Assembly: GCA_963556255.1 (NCBI GenBank)
Contig: OY744613.1
Location: 35,944,555 to 36,008,554 of the forward strand
Direction: 5' to 3'
DNA from: Allolobophora icterica
Lineage: Eukaryota > Annelida > Clitellata > Crassiclitellata > Lumbricidae
Length of the DNA stretch: 64,000 bases
Every line of letters starts with the position of its first letter. Position 1 is the first letter of the stretch. Shown here one piece after another: positions 20,968 to 32,900 of the stretch. Made by a program: the position numbers and the translations under genes. The notes under the pieces are model-generated. The model was not told the origin of the DNA. It saw only the letters and a list, made by a program, of their open reading frames with translations, and did no database searches.

Positions 20968-23900
20968 CATTTGACCAGGCTGAGCCAGTAGCAGCACGTG
21001 CTGCTGAAGAGTCTGAAACTGGAGAATCATGTCCAATATGCATGTGCCCTTTTGGAAAACGGAAAGTGGGAACACCTGATCTCTGTGATCATCTCTTCTG
21101 TTTGGAATGTATTCTGGAATGGTCAAAGGTATGCATTATATGTGCATCTAGTTTTTTTCCACTGCATTTGAAGTACCTCACAAAGCACTAATCTAAAATT
21201 CTAACATAGCAGTTTTATCTGTTACAATTGTTGTTCGTGGTACTGGAGAAGGTCTCCATTGCCATTCTCATGTAAACACGACTGTAGGACTGACCAATAT
21301 ATTACCATCCACTACCACCACTGATGGTCCAGGGCTCAGATTATACCAGAATCATGCAAACTGTTCAATTCTTTGGTTGAAAATTGAGTGTGTCTCATCT
21401 GGAGGTCCATGGTCTGTACTGTTGTCGAGAGCTGACTGGTGACAACTTTTCTTAAATTTATGGTAGATGCTGACTTGAAGAATTTGGCTTATCATAACAG
21501 AACCAAATTCATGATTTTCCAGTTGGAAGCAGCATTCATTCTCCTCAATTCAGATTCTCCTCAATTTAAAATCTCACAAATGAAAATCTCCTCAGGGATT
21601 ACATTTTCAAAATTTTACATGGCAAATGCATAGACAAATTACAATAAGCATGTGAACATTTTTATAACAGCTTCTGAAGTTTAACATTTTGTAACAATTG
21701 TTTGGACCCTCTAAATTGTGAAAGATTCACTTGCACATTTTGAGTAACTAGTTGACTGATTCAATAAGTCCATATGAGATTTGAGATTTGCATTATGTAT
21801 AGCTCTGTAAACTCAAAATTAACTACTTGCCTGACCTTCATTGTTGTATGCTGAAATTGCATTCTTTGAGTGAGTGATAATGCTGTAATTACTTTTATAA
21901 TGTATGTGTGTATGTTCGTATGTATATGCTTACATAGTACATACCATATTGTTGAATTTAGCTTGTAGTAATGAAATGAGTGCTTAGATTTGTATGAGCT
22001 GTGTGCCTTCTTAACATTTGCTATGAAATTGAAACCCGGTATAAAGTAGGGCTGTACCGAACATTTGCTTTTTATTCGCTTCGGGGCCGAATAGTGGGCC
22101 AAATAGTTATTCGGTATTTGGCCGAATAGTAGCGGTCGGACCGAATACGAATAGTGGTCATGTGACATCTGTTTCTGCATATGTGGCTGCTATAGCGAGT
22201 GGACTGAAGTAACTCTCTCATTAGCATAATATATGCTGTGGTTGCAGCCAGGCATTGCCTACTGCCTGGACCGTGGGATTGCAGTGTCAGTAGTCTCATT
22301 CTTTGTGTACAGTGAGTGAACATTAACATATTTTGAATGTTGTCGGTAGACCTGTTTTGCACACTATTCGTATTCGGGTCATTCCTGCAATTGGGTGCAA
22401 AACAGACTGGAAAAATATTTTTTTAAAGTATTTTTTAAAGAAAATATGACATGGTATATGGATAAATATGGTACTGTTGGGGTTTGATGCAAAATATGCA
22501 GGCTTAAAGACTACTCATAGAGACGTGATCTGCGTCAAAGTTAGTATGTCAACCCTGTTACCGACAAACATGGTAGTATGTGGGTAGGTAGAAGTTATTA
22601 TATATTTACAAGGGTGGTGTTCCTAGTAGCAATAAGTATCCCCATATTAAAATAAGATCAAAAATGAAACTGAAAAATAGCCAATATATTTATTAAACAA
22701 TTATCATTACAAATGTTGTGTACTATGCATAGCAAGCATGACTTAGATTCAGCAGTAGACAAATAACCACCACTCAGATAGTAATTAAACTTGCAGGAGT
22801 ACATAAATGTTATGCACACTATTTGAGTGTATGACATTCATCGTCTTCGTATAATACTTAGAAACTGTTTTAAAAGTTTCAAAGGCTCGTAACAGAGTTG
22901 ACAATGGGGTAACAGAGTTGACAATGGGGTAACAGAGTTGACAAGCATACTATATAGTCACACTCAAGTGTAAGCTGTGATAGTAACACAGTCATAATAC
23001 AGTTAATTTAGCCATACGGGGGCATAACTTTGGTCTAAAAAGTGGAGAATGCCAATTTCTTCTCCACTTTCGCTTTTTGCATGGAGACATATTGCCCTGT
23101 CAATAACTGATTATGAAACGTTGATGAGCTTACCTCTATGATGGCAATTTTATCGTCTATAATGTTATCCACTTGTTTTCGTTTTAGAACAAATTTATCC
23201 ATTTTCCCTATCAGCAAAATCGGAACTCAACGTTTACAAGTCAAAATCAACGACATCTTAAATGCTTAGGCCTATATTACGTAACGGAGGAGCTGTCTTC
23301 AGCTAGCCGGCTCGGATATGTTTAACCAAGGACAGTTATTGATTCTGAGATTGTGAGGAGACTCCGGGGTAAGGAGTCATATCAAGGTCGACAAAATGAG
23401 TGTGGGACTGTGGGTCCATATACGGATTTCTAATTGATGAAGGATATAGAAGCTGGCAATTTGACCTACATCTCCACATCCCGATTAGACTAAGATCAAA
23501 AACGATAACGTGGAGAGTGAAGGCAATGTTAGATCTTTCCAAAAAGGCTAGCAGTGGCCCAGATCTGTGGCGCCTGCGGGCTGCAGTCACGGTGGTCAGT
23601 CTGTCGGGTGACCTGTGTGGCTGAAAGTCTGCTTGTGTGACTGCCTGTGACTCAGTTCGTCTGGCTCTCGGTTTACCTGTGTATCTAAGTACTTTCGTAC
23701 TTTTGTGGTACATGTTCCTCACTCTGTCTACATACTCGAAGCAAGGCGGAGACTGTGATCTCTGGGAAGGCAGATCGAATCAATCAATCAATCAATCAAT
23801 CAATCATGGAATTTATATAGCGCCTCTTCAAGGGCTCTACTCAGAGGCACTCCCAAGCCAGGCCTGATCAAAGAGAAAAGTCTTCAATAGAGCGTAAAAA

Positions 23901-26900
23901 GAAGACGGGTGAGTACGAGGAGATAGGCGAAGGAGAGATGGGAAGTCATTCCACACAGTTGGACCAGCGACAGAGAATGCTCGTCGCTGCATAGTAGCAT
24001 TGCAGGCATATGGGACTATAAAGTCGCCCGAGAAGAGGAACGGAGGGCTGAGCGACCCATAAGAGAAGAAGAGAGAGTGAAAACGGAGCATAGGTAGGAA
24101 GGAGCCATACCCAAAACACATTGCCAGGCGAGAGAGCAAAGCCGATACAGGATACGCTGCCGGATGGGAAGCCAATGAAGAGTATGATGCATGTAGGAGG
24201 ATACACTACCATAGCGGGGTATGGAGCCAACAAGGTGCGCCGCAGACCGAAGGACCCTCTCAAGGAAGGACAGGTGGGCTTGAGGAAGACCGGTGTAGAG
24301 AGAAGAGCAATAATCTAAACGAGAGCAAACAAAGGCATGGCTAAGAGTTGAAGCAGCCGAGGCTGAGAGAGAGCGAGCAACAACCTAAGCTGGCGGAGAT
24401 GGTAGAAACAGGAGCGAGACAGAGAAGAGAGGTGCTTAGTAAAGGTTAGTTCCTGGTCAAGAATGACATCGAGGTTCCGGACAGAGGTAGAAAATGATAT
24501 TAGAGGAAATTCAGCAGCCAAAAGGGTCAGGTCAAGTTTTTGCTAACTGCCCCAGCCATATGTACTGGGTCTTAAGTCTCAGGCGATTGGAAGAAAGCCA
24601 GAGTGTCAGTTGCACGAGACATCAAGCGAACAGCACTCAGAGCATCCCGTACAGAGCAATGCTGATAGGACTGGAGATCATCAGCGTAAGAATCGCTAGA
24701 AAGAGCACTAGCAGCAAGAACAGAAGGTCAGCAGTAAAGAGGATATAAAGAAGAGGGCCAAGCACAGAACCCTGGGGGAGGCCAACAGGTACAGGAATCC
24801 AAGGGGAACGCGAGGAGTGGAAGACAGTAGACGAAGTGTGGTCAGATAGGTATGACGAAAGCCACTGAAGAGGTAGGTTGGAGATACCAAAGGAGGTAGA
24901 AAGGCGACACAGTAGAAGATCATGATCTACCCTATCGAAGGCTGCACTTACATCGTAGAGTGCAAGAAGAGTAAGTTGAGAGCGATCAATAGCACTGTAA
25001 ACATCATTAAGAAGACTTAGAAGGAGGGTCTCAGTACAGTGTCCCTTACGGAAACCCGACTGACGGCTGGGTAGAAGGTTATTAGAGTCTAGGTAGCTCA
25101 GTAGCTGAGAAGCAACAAGTTTCTCAATTAGTTTAGAGATGAAACTAACATTAGATATTGGCCTAAAAATCGAAGGGCTAGAGGGATCGAAGCCTATCTG
25201 TTTCAGGGTAGGCATAATGGTGGAACGTTTCTGTGAAGCCGGTAAGATACGATCATGTAGAGAAGAGTTACAAATAATAAACTAGTAATAGGCATTGTTT
25301 AAAATGAGGGGTGCGGTACCTCCAGTTCAAAAAGTAGGGGTACGGGTATCCCTCATACTGCATAGGCATTATCAAGTCATACTTCTGTAACAGAATTGAC
25401 GTACTCCAAATGTACGATGTAAAAATAAATAAAAACAGAAATTTTAGAACTATAAAACATACCTAAAATCATCCAGTCTTTTCATCAACTTTAAACTGCA
25501 CAGAAGTACTCCATCTGATGAATTAAATAAAGCTAAACATACCAAAATGCCATCCAAAATGTTAATAATAGTTGAAAGTAACAGAGTTGACAGAATTCCT
25601 AGGGACTCTCATTATCAAAGAAATATTACTGTTATAAGCTCTGATGCAGAAAGTAAAATTAACTTATATTACGGCCAGCACATGATGTTATGTGAATATT
25701 TTGCAAACACGCAGAAATTACACACTGTTTGAGTAGAATGATCAAGTTTATTACCGCCAAATGTAGAAGGGACACGCTACTGACTACCCCGCTGATTACA
25801 AAACTATTTCACTGTGCCGTATGTTACGATACTGATGATTGTTTTAAGACATTTTAAGTCAAATAACATTTTTATATTTACTTAGTAAAGTATTTTGATC
25901 TAATCTGATGATATTATTATGTATCTGCATTCAAACATGTTTGGGACATACTATTTAACCGAATTGAATTGAAAGAATGACCCATTCGTATTCGGCCGAA
26001 TAGTTGGTCCAATTATTCGTATTCGGCCGAATAGTGATAATCACCTATTTGGTACAGCCCTAGTATACAGAGATTGTGTTTGGTTTAAAGTTAGACTGGA
26101 TTTAGATTTAGAGTTTGACTTTCTGTGTGCATATGCGACTGATACTCTGCCTATAAATACTGCATAGGAAATATAAAGTCATATAACCCAAGACAGTTCA
26201 ATCCCTTAGACAACCTGTAACAGTATGTTGTGTGTATGCCAGACATGTATACATGAAGACATCTGGACAAGATATCATGTGTGTAGACACATAATATAGC
26301 ATACATACATTTTAAGTACCTCACTCCATATACAAGTGCTCCAAGCATCAGGTATGAAATGGATATAATGTACTTTTAAGACAGATTTTAGGATGTTTGC
26401 TGAACAGAATTAAATGCAACATCATGCATGTGCAGCGGGAGACTGTTCCAAGAGGATTAGAGGAAGGTCAAAGACTTGAGAATGCACAATGAGCTCCAAT
26501 TGATGTACTGATGCAGTGTTATGCAATCACCCGTGAAATGCAGAAAATCATGTTCACAAAGAAACTAACCTTAACTCCAAAGCAACCAATTGAGATTGAG
26601 AGACAATCTGCCACCACATTCAATTTGCCCTTGCAATATCTCACTTCAGTATTAAAGGCTTGTTACACCCAACATCACCTGACAAGCATTGCAGATTTAG
26701 ACAGTAGTAACGATTTGTTTATGTCAATGGATCACAGTTGGTGTATATGACAATAAGCAAAGCTAAAATAATGTCTTTTAGTTTGGACAATGCCCATTGA
26801 ATAGAATATGTTTATTGTTCTTTTATCACCTATTTTACTTGGGTTTCAGTCCATGTTTAACTACTTAATGAAATAGGTCTTTCTTGAATACCAATAGCAA

Positions 26901-29900
26901 TAACAATCCTATTGCAGTATAAATTTGCATCATTGCTAACACAAATAAATAGTAACACAAAATTTGAACACAAACAACATTTTAACATTTCAAAAGCATT
27001 TGATGTACATCTGTCCAACAAGAATTCTCTGGCAATAATAATAATATAATAATCTTTTCTTTATTTAAGCGCCTGCTAACTGCACTGCCCTGTACAGTGA
27101 ACATACATATAGTAGAAACGGCAGCCACGTGGGACACCTTACATACATGTATACAGTAGAAGCACATGATAAGATCATACAAGTTAAACCTGACAACAGT
27201 AGAGTAATTTCTGCAAATTTAGGGATGAACATTCTGATAAATGAACACTCCAAAAACTTTCACAGTGTTGTCACTCATTTCTAACCATTAAAACTATCTA
27301 CTTTTTTTGTAGAAAAAAGGTTCCGGAACTGAACAAGAGGTTCCAGAACTGAACAATTATGGAAGGGCTAAATTCCCGAGAAAAAAAACGGGATTGGGGG
27401 TGAGAGGGATCTCTAATAAACACTGAAACAGTTCACAACACTGAAGTTAAATAAAAATAACTAAATTATTGTTTTTATTATTAAAATAAAAATTATTTTT
27501 GTGTTAACTGAAAAAAAGGTGCCGGAACGCTGTTCCGGCGCTTTCTGGCTGAAAAAGCACTTGGTCAAACTACCGTATATATGATATTGTAAAATTCCAA
27601 AGACTTGAACAAGACAAAATTTATGTGAAACTGAATATTCATATTTGTGCACAAAATTTCATAATGCTGAGGATGGCCGATGTTTTCATGCCAGAAGCAC
27701 AACTAGACTTCAAAGTCTAGTATCAACGCTTAGTATCTACTATGTGTGTTGTCCAAATGGGAACCACTCAACCTGTCATAAAATGACCAATTCAAACTGG
27801 TGTCACCAGCTAGTGGATGACCTGCTCCCACTACCGTCTGTAAGGGTTCATCAGAGGCGCTGCTTGCCCTGTGGTTAGATCGGGAATGCCAAGCCCTTTG
27901 CCAAGGTGTTCTAGACAAATCGAGTGATGCTTCCGGTGGATGCAAAATGCTGAAGACTATGCTAGTGAACTGGGTTCACCAACTACAAGGGATCTCCACT
28001 ACCTTCCTTCCCTACGACGGACTGCCAGCTGTTGTGTTGGCAGTCGCTCTCTGCAGATGATCTTCATCACCAACTGATTAATTAGTTTGATGTGTTCTCT
28101 TTATTTCAGAACGTTAATACTTGTCCTCTTGATCGACAAGTTTTCCGAATGATTTTGGCCAGACGGAGCCCCCATGATGAGGTTTATGAGAGAATTCCTG
28201 TTGAAGAGAGGCAGCTGATAGTGGAAGAACCACACTTGGAGGAGAACACTTTCTGTGAAGAATGTGGTCTTGGGGATCGTGAAGATCGACTGCTGCTTTG
28301 TGATGGATGTGATCGAGGGTATGTCAGACAGGTTGAGCCTATGTCATAATTGCACATTTACATAGCTCCTCTACAAGAAAACTATTCAGAGGTGCTCTGT
28401 ACACAACAACAATAGACCGTTTTCAAATACAATGGTCTTCAATTGCTGGGAAATCGAGTTAGAGAAAGGACAAGGAGCTCATGTCACTGTGAAGGACCAA
28501 CGACAGTGAAGGTAACATGCAATTTGGAAGTGCAGGACAAAGTGGCAACCAGAACACTTTGTGCTGGAGAGCAAAGAGGTCGTTAATTCTCATTAATAAC
28601 TGTTAGAAGCAGTGCTTTTTTTCAGGTACTAACAAATAATTTATTTATTTTAATAATAAAAACAATAATTTAGTTATTTTAATTCAGTGCTTTTTTCTAG
28701 AAAAAAAGGTTCCGGAACGGAACAATAGGCTTCGGAACGCAACAATTATGGGCTGGCTAAAATCACGAGAAAAACCTGATTGGGGTTTGGGTCCTTTGGG
28801 AGGGGTCTCAATAAACACTGAAAACAGTTCAAAAACACTGAAATTAAATTAAAATAACTAAATTATGGTTTTTATAATTAAAATAAATAAATTATTTTTG
28901 AGTAGCTGAAAAAGGTGCCGGAACGCCGTTCCGGCTCGTGATCCGGCTGAATAAAAACCCTGTTTTAATTTAATTTCAGTGTTTTGAACTGTTTTCAGTG
29001 TTTATTGAGACCCCTCCCAACCCGCAATCCCGTTTTTCTCGGGATTTTAGCCCGCCCATAATTATTGCGTTCCGGAACCTATTGTTCCGTTCTGGAACCT
29101 TTTTTCCCAGAAAAAAAGCACTGGTTAGAAGCACTTACGATTTTCAGCCATAATCTTGCATTTTATGTAATTTTTGTTACCATTACTGTGTGATTACTTT
29201 TACCGTGTTGCTCTCTAATCGAAAGAGACTGAGCTGACAGTCTTGGTCCCACATGTCTGTCTTTCAACCCATTTGAAGATGGCATCAAGCTAGGTGAGGA
29301 GATCATTGACTACATAAAGCATGCAGCTAACAACACAAGTTACATATAACTGCTCCATTGAAGTGGACTAAGTTACACACCAATTGTTTCCCTTGAAATC
29401 GGTGCATTGCAGTTCAGGACTTGATGAAGGTTCCTACAAAAGAACAATTCTTTGCTGGCCTATACTCGGCATCCATCACGCTTCAGATTCTTATTTTACT
29501 GAGCCATGTAGTAAGTGGTTGAAATAACAAAACTGAAACAAATATATATGAAATGAGTAAACTTTCTACAAAATTAGGAGAATCCTGTTTTCTCCAGGTA
29601 TGTGTGTACTCTATATCTGGATACTTACTATAGTACATTTTAAGTACCTCACAAAAGTGCTGTTCATAGTGAGTGAGGCTTTATCTGTGAATTAGTAAAG
29701 AGTGCATAAATATCATTAACAGATTGTCATATATCACGGTCTGTATCTGGCTATTTATGTAGAGCCTTTTAATGCCTCACAAAGGTGGCAAAACAAGGCT
29801 TTCTAAAATTCAAAGAAGTGGTATTTGTTGTGGGTTGAAATGTTTTTTGAGCTGTCACTGATGAGAGGTACATATATATCAGAAGAAGACTTCTGGAAGG

Positions 29901-32900
29901 ATGGTTCAATGCATAGGAAAGCATGATGTGTGTGCATCATGGTGTGGAATGCAGGCTGGACAAATCATCCTTATAGTTGAAGACCATAAGGAGGATTTGT
30001 CTTAAATATTGCGAAATTTGCTTTCATTTGATGCACAGGTTTTGTTTCATATTAAAATGACAGAGATAATGGCATTTTGAATGCTGTTAAGATACACCTG
30101 TGTTTTTTGTGTAGATACCACTTGGAATGCCTTGATCCGCCTTTAATTCGAGTACCACGTGGAGATTGGTTTTGTCCCGGCTGCTGTAAGTATAAAACGT
30201 ATGGTGATAACATTTTATTTAAAACTAAGTTGTTTCTATAAAACATAGGGTACTTTTGGCAAAAGTTTAATGTGTAGGTCAGATGTAGGCAACCCCAAGA
30301 ATTAACAAAATAGGCATATTCAACTCTACTCTTTGATTTTTTACAGCTATTTGTAAATTTCTTGCCTCGTAGTCTGGAAAATTAGGCCTTTAAAATGGCA
30401 CAGTAGGAAAGTTGCAGTAATACATATATTTACATTTGGTTAAGTTGGTAATGGTTGCAGTTGTTTCAGCAGCATAACATTTAATCCTAAAAGTTAGACA
30501 GTATTGCAATGCTGGGTCTTCTCTTGGCATCATATATACACGAGTATGTTTATGCATATCTGGATATTTATATTGTGTCTTTTAAGACTCTCTCAAATGT
30601 GCAGGAATGTGGCTATCTGGCAGATGGCTATATCCTACATGGAAATCTTTTCCATAAGTATAAAGTAGGGTTGTTATACGAAAATCGGAATTCTGATTAT
30701 CTGTTTTGAAAACGATCGTCGGTTCTTTTGTTTTCAGACGGTAATCGAACTTATTTATTTTTTATCATTGTTAAGTAGGCATTATAGCTAGGTTAATAGC
30801 TTGACGAGCTTAATATTCTCAACCAAATGACGGGGGTTGAGGGAGGGAAACATATTTTATAGATTAATGGTTTGCAGATTCCGCGGCCAGCACACTGACC
30901 TACGTAATAGCTATATTAATATCAGTGGGCCAACACCAGAGGGAGGAAGGAAAAGGATGCAGTGCTGTTGGCTGCCAACTAATGCACGTGATAGGCATGC
31001 ACTGTAATGTAACAGCCAGCTAAACAAAGGTTGCTGTGCCAACCATCTTTTGTATTAATTAACATTGTGGCAGATGGGAAAGACGATTAAACTTCGATAT
31101 AAGCATTTGATATAATATTATTCTGTAATAAGTTGCTGCAATTTCGGTACGTGACGCATAAAGTAACTTGCACTATTTATAATTTATAATGTATTTCTAT
31201 GAAGGCAAAAAAAACTGAAATCGGTTTAGTATCGGATTTCTACAATTGATAATCGGTTTTGCCAAAGAAAACAATATTATCATGTGGACCAACTGCATGG
31301 AACATGTGGACCAACTCCCTGTCCATGTGAAGAATGCGTCATCTCTGGAGACATTCAAATCACAGCTCAAAACCTATCTCTTCAAACAATCGTATGACTG
31401 CTATTGAATTTTCGGCCTTGGCTGTGCTACGGTGCTATACAAATCGTCATTATTATTATATTATGTGTATTGTTAATGTGTGTGTAAAATGTATTAAATT
31501 TCAGCTAGAGATCCTACTCATAACTTAGCAAATGCAACTGAAGAGGCAAGTCACAGGAGAGGCACGCAGCCAGTTGCTCGGACTATTGTAGCTGAAAGAG
31601 TTCGCAATGCAGTCATCCAAAGTCGAATGACTCGACGGCAAGTCATTGTTTCTGAGGTATGTATGTTTTACAAGACATTGCAAAATATTTCTAAATCCGT
31701 TACTTCGTGATCTAACATGCACAGCTGTATGCATGTTAGATTTTCTTAACAAGAACACACCTGTTATGTCAGAATAAATTAGTAAATGCTGTTTGTAGAG
31801 CCCAGTTTAATTTTACTTCATGACATCAATGTCTGAATTAAATTTACATGTTAGTGAGAAAACTTTTCAATGTTGTACTTTCATAATGTGTGTTTGAATC
31901 AAATCCTTCTTAGAAGTAACTTCCGCAGTTAGTGGGTGCTCCCATGGAAGAGACCTGAATGAAAGTATTTGAGCTCCTCTTTATAATTTACAATGCGTAT
32001 TCACCTTTATTACATTATTACATCAAAATTTACAACATATTTACATAGGTGTATTAAGTGTAGAAGCAGAATGTTTACCGAGTTCTCGTATATGTGGTGT
32101 CCATGTTACCTGACTAAAAATGGGTTACATGTTGTTACACAACATAGTGCACTGACAACCCAAGAAGTCACCACCACAATAAATGCATAAGCATATAACA
32201 TGGCCAACTAAAACCTCCAGAGCAGGCTATTGAATAGAGGTTGAGTTTCATAACTAATTTATGTTCTCGGACCTTGCCCAGAAACTTAGTTGTGTCCCTT
32301 GAACTGAAGTCAAAACCCACAAAGTAAACTTAACGTTTTCAAATAGACCACTTATATAAAAACAATTTTCATTTGGAGATGCACTTGTAATTGTAATAAA
32401 AAATTTCTAAAGCACCACTTGGAGAGGTCGGTCGCATTTCCGACCCAGGCCAATGTCATCACTGACAAACTGGAAAGTTTTCAGCCACTTGCAGAACTAA
32501 GTATGTAAGTAAGTAATCTTTTATTACTACAAGACAAACGCTCATACTTTATTTATTTATTTTATTTATTCCGGATATTTCTATAGCGCCTCTTCAAGTC
32601 AACTACTACTACTTCTACTCAGAGGCGCTCCCGACTACAGCATTGATACTGTGCCGGAGTTTTCACGCCGAAGCGCCACGAGCAATTGCGAGTGAAGGAC
32701 TTGCCCAAGGTCCGTACGCAGCGGCTAGAGTGGGATTCGAACCTGCAACCCTCCGGTCACAAGGCGCCGAACTTACCACTGAGCCACCACGCCCCACAAT
32801 TTATCTTATTTATAACCACAACACATACAAAAAACACAATATCAGTAAGACAAAAAACACAAGCAGTATTATAAACAATTTGATAATGTCTTATTTACAT

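Larger units (their letters stand above)
22376..25983. mobile_element. Mutator-like element nested in the hAT element
   Basis: Ends GGGTCATTC..CAATT and, in reverse at the right, GGGTCATTCTTTCAATT. The decamer ATTCGTATTC is present on both sides (22366-22375 and 25984-25993), as expected of a 9-10 bp TSD of Mutator-like transposons. Because the target itself contains ATTCGTATTCGG repeats, the duplication length could be overestimated. No transposase was recognised; a short minus-strand start M-D-K-F-V-L-K-R-K near 23200 is the only hint. Confidence 0.65.
22047..26062. mobile_element. hAT element, 4.0 kb span, with nested insertions
   Basis: Left end TAGGGCTGTACCGAACA and right end, in reverse TAGGGCTGTACCAAATA, are inverted. 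Flanks GTATAAAG (22039-22046) and GTATACAG (26063-26070) match at 7 of 8 bases. Both subterminal regions hold ATTCGGCCGAATAG palindromes (22090-22155 and 25985-26035). Without the nested element the original was only about 400 bp, a MITE. It sits in the PHRF1 intron that splits the RING. Confidence 0.85.

Noticed and set aside
23336..23722. 128-codon minus-strand frame
   Set aside because: No recognisable domain, no splice or start support, and it lies inside the nested transposon region.
27290..27570. TSD for the MITE copy at 27298
   Set aside because: AAAACTAT and the sequence after the right end agree only after shifting the boundary by several bases.
32680..32797. Genuine tRNA gene (GGTTCGAATCCC box)
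   Set aside because: A second copy with the same body and LINE-like tail at 35606-35833 shows that it is a SINE.
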